This document shows positions 36,811-46,183 of a DNA stretch of 64,000 bases, one piece after another. The stretch covers positions 62,001 to 126,000 of the forward strand of contig JAFDEF010000015.1 in NCBI GenBank assembly GCA_019310485.1, read 5' to 3'. Source of the DNA: Deltaproteobacteria bacterium. Lineage in GTDB: Bacteria > Desulfobacterota > DSM-4660 > Desulfatiglandales > HGW-15. The notes beneath the pieces are model-generated. The model was not told where the DNA came from. It did not search any database and saw nothing but the letters and a program-made list of their open reading frames with translations. Position 1 is the stretch's first letter; each line of letters opens with the position of its first letter. Position numbers and translations under genes: made by a program.

Positions 36811-36878
36811 GTGTTCAAGCCAGTTGCTTATGAGCAAAGTCTCTGGGTGTATTCCCGTAGCCGGGGGCCTAACAGAAA

Positions 36879-37583
36879 ATGATGTTTGTGCTTTCCTCGT
36901 TCTGGAGTAAATGCTACAAAAGCCTCTCTGTTCTCGTGCTCATTTCTTTGCTTTTACTCTCTGCTTGCAGTATGCAAAGCGTTCAGCTTCCAAGGGAGGA
37001 GCAGGCTCTCCACCGCATAGAAAGCATTGTGGTTTTCGGGTTCCGCCCTTTCTTATCTAGGGGCCAGGAACCCCGCATGGTTCGCAGTCCACTCTCAGGG
37101 GCTATTTTCAAGGCCGAACCCGTGCCAGAAAAAGCCGCCATAGACCTTACCGGGGAATTGTTTAGCGAGGTTCTAAACTCAAGAAAGTGCCGGCTTATCC
37201 CGCCGGGGCAGGCAAAAGGTGTTTTCTCGAATCTCCTGTCATCAGGGGCAGCTGCCAGCGATATTGAGCTGTTTCAAGAAATCGGTCTTGCATTCTCCTC
37301 TGATACTATCCTGGCCGGCTATGTATACAGGTGGAAGGAAAGGGTTGGAACAGAGTATGCCATTGAGCTTCCGGCTTCGGTGGCGTTTGACCTATACTTG
37401 ATAAGGACCAAGGATCGCAAGATCATCTGGAAGGCCCGGTTTGACAAAACTCAGCGTTCCTTGAGCGAAAACTTGTTTGATCTTGGTACCTTTGTAAAAA
37501 GCAGGGGGCGCTGGATGAGCGCTAAGGAACTTGCCATGGTAGGGCTTCCCCAGATGCTCAAAACTCTACCAAAGAAGTACTGA
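36879..37583 (+). CDS. Lipoprotein of unknown function between hisB and hisA
   Basis: 234 residues. The hydrophobic segment VLVLISLLLLSAC ends in a lipobox with the acceptor cysteine near residue 30 (LLSAC), so it is probably an outer or inner membrane lipoprotein. The remaining parts (SIVVFGFRPFLS; GELFSEVLNSRKCRLIPPG; DTILAGYVYRWKERVG; SVAFDLYLIRTKDRKIIWKA) have the shape of proteins that assign curli-like or penicillin-binding helper functions, but no family is recognised with certainty. It lies 68 bases behind hisB and 95 before hisA. Confidence 0.65.
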   Translation: MMFVLSSFWSKCYKSLSVLVLISLLLLSACSMQSVQLPREEQALHRIESIVVFGFRPFLSRGQEPRMVRSPLSGAIFKAEPVPEKAAIDLTGELFSEVLNSRKCRLIPPGQAKGVFSNLLSSGAAASDIELFQEIGLAFSSDTILAGYVYRWKERVGTEYAIELPASVAFDLYLIRTKDRKIIWKARFDKTQRSLSENLFDLGTFVKSRGRWMSAKELAMVGLPQMLKTLPKKY

Positions 37584-37678
37584 AAGTCTGGACATCAGGG
37601 CTTCATTACCCCTGCGGCGGACGGGTGCTATCCGGGGCCCTGCTCTCCGGCTAATCCTGAGCGGCAAGGCAGTAAGAA

Positions 37679-38413
37679 TTGATACTGATTCCTGCGATAG
37701 ATGTTAAGAAAGGTCGGTGCGTACGCCTTAAACAAGGCGTCATGTCTGAGGAGACCGTGTACTCCGACTCACCTGCCGAAGTAGCCCTCAGGTGGTATAG
37801 TGAAGGGGCAGAAAGGCTTCACCTGGTTGATCTGGATGGAGCCATTCACGGAAAACCCATAAGCAGGGACGTTGTTAAAGAGATCGTGGACTCCGTCCCC
37901 ATCCCTGTTGAACTTGGGGGAGGAATCAGAGATGTGGACACAATTGAGGGCTACCTTAGCTTGGGCATCCGGTGGGTTATTCTGGGTACTGCCGCTTACA
38001 GAAATCCGGAGCTGGTATCCACAGCGTGTCGTGAATTTCCTGGCCGAATCATAGTGGGCATTGACGCCAGAGACGGGCAAGTGGCAGTCGAAGGCTGGAC
38101 AGAGGACACAGATCTCTCGGTTGTTGAACTGGCGAAGAGGTATGAAGAAAAAGGTGTTTCTGCTGTTATTTACACTGACATCCACAGGGACGGTATGAGC
38201 ATGGGTCCAAATGTTGAAGGAACCAGAAGGCTGGCAGAGAAAATTAGCGTGCCGGTAATTGCTTCAGGGGGGATATCGGGGATCAAAGACATAGAAAAGA
38301 TACTTGAGTTGTCTAAATACGGTGTGATTGGAATGATCACCGGCAGGGCACTTTACGAGGGAAAATTAAGCCTTCGGGAAGCGCTGGAGTGTGTTAAGAA
38401 GAAAAGATCATGA
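37679..38413 (+). CDS. hisA: Phosphoribosylformimino-AICAR isomerase
   Basis: 244 residues from TTG 37679, directly at the conserved start (ILIPAIDVKKGRCVRLKQG). The TIM barrel contains ELGGGIRDVDTIEGYLSLG, VGIDARDGQVAVEGW and IASGGISGIKDIEKILEL. It is the amadori-type isomerase of histidine synthesis. The use of TTG may limit expression. Confidence 0.95.
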   Translation: MILIPAIDVKKGRCVRLKQGVMSEETVYSDSPAEVALRWYSEGAERLHLVDLDGAIHGKPISRDVVKEIVDSVPIPVELGGGIRDVDTIEGYLSLGIRWVILGTAAYRNPELVSTACREFPGRIIVGIDARDGQVAVEGWTEDTDLSVVELAKRYEEKGVSAVIYTDIHRDGMSMGPNVEGTRRLAEKISVPVIASGGISGIKDIEKILELSKYGVIGMITGRALYEGKLSLREALECVKKKRS

Positions 38414-38462
38414 GAATAGGGTATTATGGAACCAAAAAATTGAGTTGATTTGACTTGGTTGC

Positions 38463-38490
38463 TTGACTTTTCGAATTTTAGGAATATAAT
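38463..38490 (+). promoter_or_regulatory. Strong sigma-70 promoter before yqeY-dnaG-rpoD
   Basis: TTGACT (38463-38468) and TATAAT (38485-38490) are 16 bases apart, 33 bases before the ATG at 38523. The -10 is perfect. Confidence 0.75.
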
Positions 38491-38522
38491 TGTAAGGTTA
38501 AGCGGATAATTTCTTGATAGCA

Positions 38523-38966
38523 ATGTTACTTGCAGAAAAAATAGCTCAAGATTTCAAGGAGGCCTTAAAGGCAAAAGATCAAAGCCGGGTTTCCTGCTTG
38601 AGGCTTCTCAAGGCTTCTTTGAAGAACGAGCAGGTTAAAAAGGGGCACGAACTAAAAGACGAGGAAATTCAAACTGTTGTTACATCCCTAATTAGAAAAG
38701 GGCAGCAGGCCGCAGCCGAATTTAGAAAGGGAAATCGAGAAGATCTAGCAAGCAAAGAAGAGAACGAAATAAAAATCCTGTACGGATATCTCCCTGAACA
38801 GCTCAGTTCCGGTGAAATAGAAAACATTTTGAAGGAAATTATCTCAGAGCTTTCCGTGAGCAGCATAAAGGAACTGGGCAAAGTCATGAAAGTTGCCATG
38901 AAAAGAATGGGGGGAAAAGCACAGGGTAAAGAGGTGAATGAAATAGCCAGGAGGCTCTTAAGCTAA
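38523..38966 (+). CDS. yqeY: GatB/YqeY-domain protein
   Basis: About 147 residues from ATG 38523. KIAQDFKEALKAKDQSRVSC, LRLLKASLKNEQVKKGHELK and YLPEQLSSGEIENILKEII match the YqeY family, which shares the C-terminal tRNA-binding fold of GatB. Its own function is unclear, perhaps tRNA-dependent amidation. It takes the position of rpsU in the macromolecular-synthesis operon, common in this group of bacteria. Confidence 0.92.
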   Translation: MLLAEKIAQDFKEALKAKDQSRVSCLRLLKASLKNEQVKKGHELKDEEIQTVVTSLIRKGQQAAAEFRKGNREDLASKEENEIKILYGYLPEQLSSGEIENILKEIISELSVSSIKELGKVMKVAMKRMGGKAQGKEVNEIARRLLS

Positions 38967-39253
38967 CTTAAGCCCTTGAAATTATTAACTGTATATTCTT
39001 ATACATTGCCCGCTGAACATTTTATCTGCTTATGCAACCTGTCCCAAGAAACGACCGAAATTCTATCTCACAGACTTGAAATTGGGCTAGAAGTTATCGA
39101 ACATGATAAAAGATTGGCTTTTGACCGGGAACTCATTTTGCCATTGCAGGGGTTTTTGTTCTGACTCAATCAGAGAACAGCGGGGCCCTTTTGGAATAAT
39201 TTAGTACTCACCTCTTTCGTCTGCTGCCTTCTGAGGGAAAGCTGGTTAAGAAA

Positions 39254-41008
39254 TTGAAGAACTCTTCAGTGTCCTATCAAGCAGCCAAGGAAGAACTAAA
39301 AAGGGCTGTAGATATTGTTGAACTTATAGGGCAATTTGTTCAGCTCCGGAAGGCAGGGCAAAACTTCCTGGGCCTTTGCCCATTTCATTCCGAGAAAGTT
39401 CCTTCTTTTACCGTGAGCCCTTCGAAGCAGATGTTTCATTGCTTTGGTTGCAAGAAGGGAGGCGATATTTTTGCTTTTTGGATGGCGTATCACCACGTGT
39501 CTTTTCCCCAGGCAATGAGAGACCTTGCTGAACGGTACCATGTGAGTCTTCCGACCGGGACGCTGGGTCCCTTGGAAAAAGCAAAGTTTGAGCTAAATGA
39601 AGCGCTCCTTGAAATAAACGAGATTGCAGCCCAATATTTTCACCAGCTCCTAAAGAGCTCAGCAAAAGGGGAACCAGGCAGAAGGTACTTTGCCCGAAGG
39701 GCAATCCCTGCTGAGATCATAGATGAATTCAGGCTCGGCTATGCACCAAAGGCCTGGGATGGTTTGATCAAGTTCCTCAAAAGCAAGAAAGCTGACCTTG
39801 AAAAAGCACGGCAGGCTGGCCTGATTATTGCTAAAGAAAAAGGCGGTTACTATGACCGGTTCCGTGATCGCGTCATGTTCCCGATTTTTAACATGAGAGG
39901 CCAGGTTGTTGGGTTCGGAGGTCGGGTACTGGATGATTCATTGCCCAAGTACCTTAACACACCGGAAACCCCAGTGTTTCACAAGGGGAAGCTGCTTTAC
40001 GGACTTCACGCCTCATACCAGGCCATCAGGAAAAGCGGCTGTGCTGTAATAGTGGAAGGGTATACTGATTTTCTTGCTTTGAGAAAAAATGGTTTTCATG
40101 AAGCTGTGGCAACCCTAGGGACAGCTCTGACAAGGGAGCACATCAGAAGGCTCAAAGGGTATGCAAGGGAGGCCATTGTTGTTTTCGATCCTGATACGGC
40201 CGGAAAGTCTGCTGCAATGGGCAGCCTTTCGTATTTCCTGGATGAAGGATTACCTGCCAGGGTTGCCCTGCTCCCGGGGAATGAGGACCCTGACAGTTTC
40301 GTCAACAAGAAAGGAGTGGTGGCATTTCAGGGCCTACTGGAAAACTCTGTTCCTATGTTTGATTTTTTCATTGATAGGAAGCTGTCTGAAAAAACAGACT
40401 ATATAGAAAACCGGGTGGATCTGCTTAAAGAGATAATTCCTGTTCTTTCAGAGCTCAGAAATAGTGCGCAGCGTTCACTTTATACGCGGCGCCTCTCCGA
40501 AAAACTGGGCATTGCAGAATCCGCCCTTATCGAGGAACTTGAAAAATGGGGAAGGCAGCGGTCATGGACCGCTCGGCAGAATGACCTGGTAGAAAAGGTC
40601 ACCGCTTCAAAAGCAAAGAGAAAGGACGATCTGTTCCTGCTGAACCTCCTGGTCAATTATCCTCATATCACCCAGAGGGTAATCAACCAGGATTTCAGGT
40701 TGCTTTTGTCTGATCCTGCTGTCATCCAGATTTTCGACTCACTGGCTGAAATGCATGCCAAGGAGGGCCCTCTGCCCGCAGCAGAGGTTATGGATCGCCT
40801 GGAGGCAGAAGATGCAAAGGAAAGGCTGAGGGAAGCCATGCTGATGGCTCCTTTTTGCGATGATAATGAGGTCGAGCTTGCTCTGGCTGAGTTTGAAGAC
40901 AGAATTCAAAAGATCAAAATATTGGAGGCAAAGAAAAAGGCTCTAAAAAAAGGCGACATCGAAGGGCTTGCCAAAATTCCCAAGCTTATAAGGGAGAGGT
41001 GGGGCTAG
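39254..41008 (+). CDS. dnaG: DNA primase
   Basis: 584 residues from TTG 39254. The CHC2 zinc finger uses Cys42, His45, Cys63 and Cys66 (LCPFHSEKVPSF and FHCFGCKKGG). The TOPRIM polymerase core follows: AVIVEGYTDFLAL and VVFDPDTAGKSAAMGS. The C-terminal helicase-binding part contains acidic and basic helices. It makes RNA primers for replication. It lies between yqeY and rpoD, part of the conserved operon. Confidence 0.96.
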   Translation: MKNSSVSYQAAKEELKRAVDIVELIGQFVQLRKAGQNFLGLCPFHSEKVPSFTVSPSKQMFHCFGCKKGGDIFAFWMAYHHVSFPQAMRDLAERYHVSLPTGTLGPLEKAKFELNEALLEINEIAAQYFHQLLKSSAKGEPGRRYFARRAIPAEIIDEFRLGYAPKAWDGLIKFLKSKKADLEKARQAGLIIAKEKGGYYDRFRDRVMFPIFNMRGQVVGFGGRVLDDSLPKYLNTPETPVFHKGKLLYGLHASYQAIRKSGCAVIVEGYTDFLALRKNGFHEAVATLGTALTREHIRRLKGYAREAIVVFDPDTAGKSAAMGSLSYFLDEGLPARVALLPGNEDPDSFVNKKGVVAFQGLLENSVPMFDFFIDRKLSEKTDYIENRVDLLKEIIPVLSELRNSAQRSLYTRRLSEKLGIAESALIEELEKWGRQRSWTARQNDLVEKVTASKAKRKDDLFLLNLLVNYPHITQRVINQDFRLLLSDPAVIQIFDSLAEMHAKEGPLPAAEVMDRLEAEDAKERLREAMLMAPFCDDNEVELALAEFEDRIQKIKILEAKKKALKKGDIEGLAKIPKLIRERWG

Positions 41009-41047
41009 CCCGTTGGACTCGATAAAAGTTTTCCGGGAGGGAACGTA

Positions 41048-42808
41048 ATGGCCAACAATTCTGACATGTCAAATTTGAAGCGACTCATCGATATAGGTAA
41101 AAACAAGGGGTACATCACCTATGAAGAGTTGAATGATGATTTGCCCGATGATGCTGTATCCTCAGAGTATATCGATGATCTCATGATGATGTTCGAAGAG
41201 CTGGACATCATGGTGGTGGATGAAGCGGCAAAGGAAGAAATTGAAAAATCCAAAAAGGCCAAGAAGAAACAGGAAAAGGCACTACAGAAACAAAACTTCC
41301 GGGCTGAGGCCGCGGAACCTGCCGCCAGAGTTGCGGACCCGGTGAAGATGTACCTCAGGGAGATGGGATGTATTTCCCTTCTAACAAGAGAGGGAGAAGT
41401 GGAGATAGCCAAAAGGATCGAGGCCGGGGAAAAGGAGGCACTCAACGCCCTCCTGAAATGCTGTGTGGGCGTAGAATACCTGATCGAACTCGGAAACAAG
41501 CTCAAACAAGGCGAAGTTAAGCTCAAGGACGTGATAAACGACCTCGAGGATGAAGATACCCATATGCAGATCGGCGAAAGGAAGGACTCCATCATTCAGC
41601 TGATCTCGGAGATTGAGTCTCTTTACAACGAGCGAAACCAGCTGAAACGCGAATCTATGAAGAAAAGCTGCTCTGCAGCCAAGAAGAAAAAACTGAACGC
41701 CAAGATGGAAAAGATCCAAGAAAGGATCGAGGAACTGGTCAGCTCCTTTAAGCTTGAAAAAACACAGCTCGATCACATGGTGGAAAGGCTCAGGAATATT
41801 GTATCGGAGATGGATGCTGCTGAAAAGGATATTGAAGAGTGCATGCTTGCGGCAGGGGGAAAGCCGATATCCTATATCAAGAAATGCATCAGCCAGATTC
41901 CCAAGTCGGCAAAGGATAACCAGGTGGTAACTCCTCTGAAGTTGAAAAAAACAGAACTTCTCGCCATGAAATCCAAGATCGACCGTGCTCAAAAGGTCCT
42001 AAAGGAAGTAAAGAGCCGCACGAACATGGGTAAACAGGAATTGCGGGAGAGCCTGAAGATAGTGGAGCAGAAACTGGAAGATTCGAAAAGGGCAAAAAGC
42101 GAATTGATAGAGGCCAACCTCAGGCTCGTGGTCAGCATTGCCAAGAAATACACCAACAGGGGATTGCAGTTCCTGGATCTTATTCAGGAGGGAAACATCG
42201 GCCTGATGAAGGCAGTAGACAAATTTGAGTACCAGAGAGGCTACAAGTTCAGCACTTATGCGACATGGTGGATAAGGCAGGCTATTACGAGGGCTATCGC
42301 TGATCAGGCAAGGACGATTCGAATTCCCGTTCACATGATAGAAACCATCAACAAACTTATTCGAACCTCAAGATATCTTGTACAGGAACACGGCCGCGAA
42401 CCCACACCCGAGGAAATTGCTGAAAAAATGGAGTTTCCTCTTGAAAAGGTGCGAAAGGTGCTGAAAATAGCAAAGGAACCTATTTCGCTTGAAACGCCTA
42501 TTGGTGAGGAAGAAGATAGCCATCTGGGTGACTTTATAGAGGACAAGAAAGTCATCTCACCGGGAGATGCGGTAATAAACCATGATCTGGGAGAGCAAAC
42601 AAGGAAAGTGCTTACGACCCTTACACCAAGGGAAGAAAAAGTCCTTAGGATGAGATTCGGCATCGGAGAAAAATCAGATCATACCCTTGAGGAAGTGGGG
42701 CGTGATTTTAATGTTACCAGGGAGAGAATCAGGCAAATAGAAGCAAAGGCGCTCCGAAAGCTGAGACATCCCAGCAGAAGCAGAAAACTAAAAAGTTTCA
42801 GGGAGTAG
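41048..42808 (+). CDS. rpoD: RNA polymerase primary sigma factor
   Basis: 586 residues. The N-terminal region 1.1 ([19 protein letters not shown]) is acidic, followed by a long non-conserved helical insert (about residues 115-335) between region 1.2 and 2.1. Region 2 ([60 protein letters not shown]) and region 4 ([20 protein letters not shown]) are complete. ATG 41048 follows GGGAGGGA. It directs housekeeping transcription. Confidence 0.97.
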   Translation: MANNSDMSNLKRLIDIGKNKGYITYEELNDDLPDDAVSSEYIDDLMMMFEELDIMVVDEAAKEEIEKSKKAKKKQEKALQKQNFRAEAAEPAARVADPVKMYLREMGCISLLTREGEVEIAKRIEAGEKEALNALLKCCVGVEYLIELGNKLKQGEVKLKDVINDLEDEDTHMQIGERKDSIIQLISEIESLYNERNQLKRESMKKSCSAAKKKKLNAKMEKIQERIEELVSSFKLEKTQLDHMVERLRNIVSEMDAAEKDIEECMLAAGGKPISYIKKCISQIPKSAKDNQVVTPLKLKKTELLAMKSKIDRAQKVLKEVKSRTNMGKQELRESLKIVEQKLEDSKRAKSELIEANLRLVVSIAKKYTNRGLQFLDLIQEGNIGLMKAVDKFEYQRGYKFSTYATWWIRQAITRAIADQARTIRIPVHMIETINKLIRTSRYLVQEHGREPTPEEIAEKMEFPLEKVRKVLKIAKEPISLETPIGEEEDSHLGDFIEDKKVISPGDAVINHDLGEQTRKVLTTLTPREEKVLRMRFGIGEKSDHTLEEVGRDFNVTRERIRQIEAKALRKLRHPSRSRKLKSFRE

Positions 42809-42992
42809 TCAGAGTTCACGCGATCGAAGGCCTGTCTGCGTGCGGACTCGCACAGGCAGGCAAAGCCGTAGATGATGACTTGGTGGCAGATCGGGGCCCG
42901 TGAATTCGCTTGACAAAACAAAAATCAACTTGCATCTTATATTGATAAAGACAAGGGCATGGAGAGAGCCCTCGCCAAAAAACCATTCGGTC

Positions 42993-43068
42993 GGGCCTAT
43001 AGCTCAGCTGGAAGAGCCACCGGCTCATAACCGGTAGGTCCCTGGTTCGAATCCAGGTGGGCCCACCA
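42993..43068 (+). tRNA. tRNA with CAU anticodon (Met, or Ile2)
   Basis: Acceptor GGGCCTA/TGGGCCC, D arm GCTC...GAGC, anticodon stem ACCGG/CCGGT around CTCATAA (anticodon CAT), T arm CCTGG-TTCGAAT-CCAGG, discriminator A and encoded CCA at 43066-43068. CAU anticodons read AUG, or AUA if modified to lysidine. Features of the acceptor point to elongator Met but I cannot rule out Ile2. Confidence 0.9.
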
Positions 43069-43146
43069 GCCACTTTTTCTTAGTGATTGCGAAGGGAGGC
43101 AACCCACAAAATTTGTGCTCGAGCGAAAAGGATAGCTCGGAGGAGA

Positions 43147-43181
43147 GGCGCACCGCTTGAAGGTGCGCCCTTTTCGTTTTT
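43147..43181 (+). terminator. Terminator downstream of the CAU tRNA
   Basis: GGCGCACC (43147-43154) and GGTGCGCC (43162-43169) are perfect complements with a 7-base loop, followed by CTTTTCGTTTTT. It ends transcription of the tRNA and probably of rpoD read-through. Confidence 0.85.
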
Positions 43182-43270
43182 GCAGGCATCAATGGCTTGT
43201 TCTGCCCGATGGGAGTGGAGGAGATGCTGAAATTAGAAGTCCCGGCCGGCGAAAAGAGAGAACAAGGGCA

Positions 43271-44080
43271 ATGGTTCCTCTTCTAGGAGACATCCTCCAA
43301 TTTATTGAAACCAAAGTGCCGTCTTTTGCAGCAGAAGAATGGGACAACTGTGGTTTGCAGGTAGGAGACATGTCCACGAGAATTGAGAAACTTCTCGTTG
43401 CTCTTGATCCGTCCCTGGATGCTGTAAGGGAAGCTTCAAAAATAAATGCACAGTTGTTGATCACCCATCACCCCCTGATCTTTCGTCCGCTTTCTCAAAT
43501 CGACCTTGAAACGTACCCTGGAAGAATAATCTCTGAATCATTAAACAAAGGTATTTGCATTGTAGCCCTTCACACCAATCTCGACACTGTCCGGGGAGGC
43601 ATCAATGATATACTTGCAGATCTCCTTGACCTTGAGAACGCAAGGATATTGAAGAAAAAAGAGCAAGCCAACATTGATGACATGGGCCTGGGAAGAATCG
43701 GCGATCTGCCCGCAGAAACTACGTTGAATGAAATTGCCAGGGAGATCAAAAACCTTCTTAAAGCTCAGAGCGTGAAAGTTGTGGGTGACGCAAACAGACA
43801 CATAAAACGCGTTGCTGTGGTGGGAGGTTCTGGCGGAGATATGGTGTCTTTTGCGTCTTCGATGGGTGCCGACCTGCTCGTGACCGGAGATATCTCCCAC
43901 CACCAGGCACTGGAAGCAGAACAGGTGGGTATCGCTCTTGTTGATGGGGGACATTACAACACCGAGAAGGTTGCTCTAGGTGTCTTTTCACGCCGGTTGC
44001 GCAACTGGCTTAAAGAAAATGGCTGGCAGGTGGGTGTGGAGGAATTTGAGGGCGAAAGCGAACCTGCCTGGTATGTATAG
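43271..44080 (+). CDS. Nif3-like dinuclear metal protein
   Basis: About 269 residues from ATG 43271, preceded by AAGGGC. EEWDNCGLQVGD, LLITHHPLIFRPLSQID, ALHTNLDTVRGGINDILADL and TGDISHHQALEAEQ supply the histidine and acidic ligands of the hexameric Nif3/YbgI family (often called GTP cyclohydrolase I type 2 homologues). Function is unresolved. Two metal ions per subunit are expected. It precedes the zinc-ribbon protein, a common pairing in Desulfobacterota. Confidence 0.92.
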   Translation: MVPLLGDILQFIETKVPSFAAEEWDNCGLQVGDMSTRIEKLLVALDPSLDAVREASKINAQLLITHHPLIFRPLSQIDLETYPGRIISESLNKGICIVALHTNLDTVRGGINDILADLLDLENARILKKKEQANIDDMGLGRIGDLPAETTLNEIAREIKNLLKAQSVKVVGDANRHIKRVAVVGGSGGDMVSFASSMGADLLVTGDISHHQALEAEQVGIALVDGGHYNTEKVALGVFSRRLRNWLKENGWQVGVEEFEGESEPAWYV

Positions 44081-44167
44081 CTTTGCATCAGAGAAAAGGC
44101 GAATATTGTGGCAGGATGAATCTTTTTCGGACTTTAGATTTGCCATGCATAACACGGGCACAGAAAG

Positions 44168-44917
44168 GTGATAAAATTGAAAGATAAACTTAAGTTACTC
44201 ATAGAGCTCCAGGAGTTTGACAACAGGATTGAGGATCTTCGAAAGCGGGAGGCACAGTGTCCGTTGAAGATCGAAGAACTTGAGCACGCCTGGCAGGCAG
44301 AACAAGCAAAGGCCAAGAGTGTTATGGAGAGACTTGAAAACTTGAACAAGGAAAAAAGGGGTATAGAACGCGAAATCCAGGACCTGGAGAGCAGGATAGA
44401 GAAAAGTAATAATAAACTTCTTAATATTAAGTCAAATAAGGAATATAGCGCAGCTTTAAAGGAAATTGATGATTTAAAGAAAGCTAAATTCATAACAGAA
44501 GATAAGGTAATCCAGGTGATGGAGCAAATTGAGGAAGTGGAAAAGGAGGCATCAGAGAGGAAAAAGAAAGAGCCGGAATTAAGGGCGCAATATGAAAAAA
44601 GTAAATCTCAAATCAGCGAGGAGCTTAGTAGCCTTAGAAAAGAACTGGGAAGTCTTGACAACAAGAGAAAAGAGCTTGTCCAGCTAATAGACCAGGATCT
44701 TCTTAGAAGGTATGTAATGATAAGAGAACGCAGGAATGGGATTGCAATCTGCCCGGTCATTAACGGCGTGTGCCAGGCCTGTCATATGGGAATTCCACCC
44801 CAGAAATTCAATGAGCTTATAAAATCTCAAGATTTGATGACCTGCCCCAACTGCAGCCGAATTATTTACTGGGCCCAAGAGAAAGATTTTCAGCAAAGAC
44901 AAAGTGTGGTATCCTGA
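44168..44917 (+). CDS. Coiled-coil protein with C-terminal zinc ribbon
   Basis: 249 residues from GTG 44168. Residues 5-180 form a long charged coiled coil (ELIEELQ-like heptads; ESRIEKSNNKLLNIKSNKEY). The last 50 residues hold a C4 zinc ribbon (CPVINGVCQACHMGIPP and MTCPNCSRIIYW). It is the CT398/FlhB-associated type of protein that often sits next to nif3-like genes and rnpB. A role in nucleic-acid binding or secretion is possible but unsettled. Confidence 0.85.
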   Translation: MIKLKDKLKLLIELQEFDNRIEDLRKREAQCPLKIEELEHAWQAEQAKAKSVMERLENLNKEKRGIEREIQDLESRIEKSNNKLLNIKSNKEYSAALKEIDDLKKAKFITEDKVIQVMEQIEEVEKEASERKKKEPELRAQYEKSKSQISEELSSLRKELGSLDNKRKELVQLIDQDLLRRYVMIRERRNGIAICPVINGVCQACHMGIPPQKFNELIKSQDLMTCPNCSRIIYWAQEKDFQQRQSVVS

Positions 44918-44920
44918 AAA

Positions 44921-45410
44921 AGGTGTGTTAGAGTAGGACAAATGGCCGCTGCCCGGCACTCATAAAATTGAGTCCCGGGGGGAGGAAAGTCCGGGCTCCA
45001 TAGGACAGGGTGCTGGGTAACGCCCAGTCCTGGCGACAGGAAGGAAAGTGCCACAGAAAACAAACCGCCCGGCACTCAGCTCCGTTTTCGAAACCAGCAA
45101 TCGAGGATAAAGCCTTTTTGAAGAAATTGTTCTGATTTATGCTGCGTGCTTCTTTTTGTGCTGGGTGCCGGGTAAGGGTGAAAAGGTGAGGTAAGAGCTC
45201 ACCAGTCCTACCGGTGACGGTAGGAGCTAGGCAAACCCCACCCGGAGCAAGACCAAATAGGGGAGCGTTTGAGGGCAGTCCACCCGAGTTCCCGGGTAGG
45301 TCGCTTGACCCTGGTGGTAACATCAGGGCTAGATGAATGGCCATTGTCCGGGGAACGTTTTTTCGTACCCCGGAAACAGAACCCGGCTTATGGCCTGCTC
45401 TAACACACCT
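44921..45410 (+). ncRNA. rnpB: RNase P RNA, type A, with enlarged P12 arm
   Basis: P1 is formed by AGGTGTGTTAGAG and CTCTAACACACCT. GAGGAAAGTCCGGGCTCC (P4/J3-4) and ACAGAACCCGGCTTA mark the core, with GGTAAGGGTGAAAAGGTGAG and CCGGAGCAAGACCAAATAGG in between. The P12 arm (CCCGGCACTCAGC against GCTGGGTGCCGGG) encloses about 80 bases of AT-rich sequence, which makes the RNA about 490 bases, far longer than the 377 of E. coli. It processes tRNA 5' ends. Confidence 0.95.
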
Positions 45411-45446
45411 TAATCTTCTGTACAAGGAAGGGATTAAGGCTCTGAC

Positions 45447-46166
45447 ATGAAATCTCCCCCACTCCCACAGCACCTTCCATGTTCAATACAGGAGCATCTG
45501 CCACAAGATGCTGTGCTCATTATAGGAGCAGGGCACTTTGGGGAAAGGGCGGCAAACATCCTGTGCAAGAAGCCCGACTCCCTTCTCTACATAGTGGACA
45601 ACAGCAGGGCAAGCCTAGAAGCTGTAAGGGAGCTTCCGCTGGAACGGATTTTCTGTGACGGGGTAGCTTTCCTGGTTGAAAACTTTTCCATGTTTGAATC
45701 GTCAAATACGATTATCCCCGCCGTTCCGTTTCACCTGGCCTATGAATGGCTAAGGAAATACCTCGATCACGAATTAAAGATTGTGCCCGTTGAAATGCCC
45801 CGCCAGACAAAGCTTTTCCTGCCTTTCACCTGGGACGCAAAAGACGGCTCCCTGCTTGTTAGCTACGCAAATTTTCGTTGCCCCGATGATTGTCCTGAGC
45901 CCGCAGACTATTGCACGGTTACCCACAAAAAAAGGGGCACCCCTCTTTACCAGAGACTGAGAGAACTCGATATTGATGGATTCAACGTTTATGTGATTAG
46001 AAGCCGACAAATCGCGCCAGGTCTGGGGGGGTACAAGGTTGACAATTTGAAGAAAATGCTTACCAAGGTAAGGGAAAAAGGTGCTGCAAAGTGGCTGATC
46101 GGCACGGCATGCAAGTGCCATGGAGTGTTGAATGCCATGGAGGTTCGCACCAAGCAAGCAAGTTGA
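45447..46166 (+). CDS. Rossmann-fold protein of unknown function
   Basis: 239 residues. DAVLIIGAGHFGERAANILC is a nucleotide-binding GxGxxG motif (GAGHFG), near KPDSLLYIVDNSRASLEAV, as in TrkA-N type domains. The later part contains four cysteines in FRCPDDCPEPADYC and CKCHGVLNAME, which may bind metal, and ends in AAKWLIGTACKCHG. It is common in Desulfobacterota but I do not recognise a named function. It lies 37 bases after the RNase P RNA and 18 before the YggT gene. Confidence 0.7.
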   Translation: MKSPPLPQHLPCSIQEHLPQDAVLIIGAGHFGERAANILCKKPDSLLYIVDNSRASLEAVRELPLERIFCDGVAFLVENFSMFESSNTIIPAVPFHLAYEWLRKYLDHELKIVPVEMPRQTKLFLPFTWDAKDGSLLVSYANFRCPDDCPEPADYCTVTHKKRGTPLYQRLRELDIDGFNVYVIRSRQIAPGLGGYKVDNLKKMLTKVREKGAAKWLIGTACKCHGVLNAMEVRTKQAS

Positions 46167-46183
46167 CAGACTGAGGAGAACAT

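Noticed and set aside
42828-42862. Hairpin after rpoD
   Set aside because: The arms are imperfect and no T-run follows; transcription probably reads into the tRNA terminator.
42910-42943. TTGACA and TATATT before the CAU tRNA
   Set aside because: The 22-base spacing is too long for a standard promoter.
42816-43073. Minus-strand frame with WIRTRDLPVMSRWLFQLSYR
   Set aside because: Antisense translation of the CAU tRNA; not a gene.
44928-45473. Minus-strand frame of 181 codons
   Set aside because: It is the reverse of the RNase P RNA gene.
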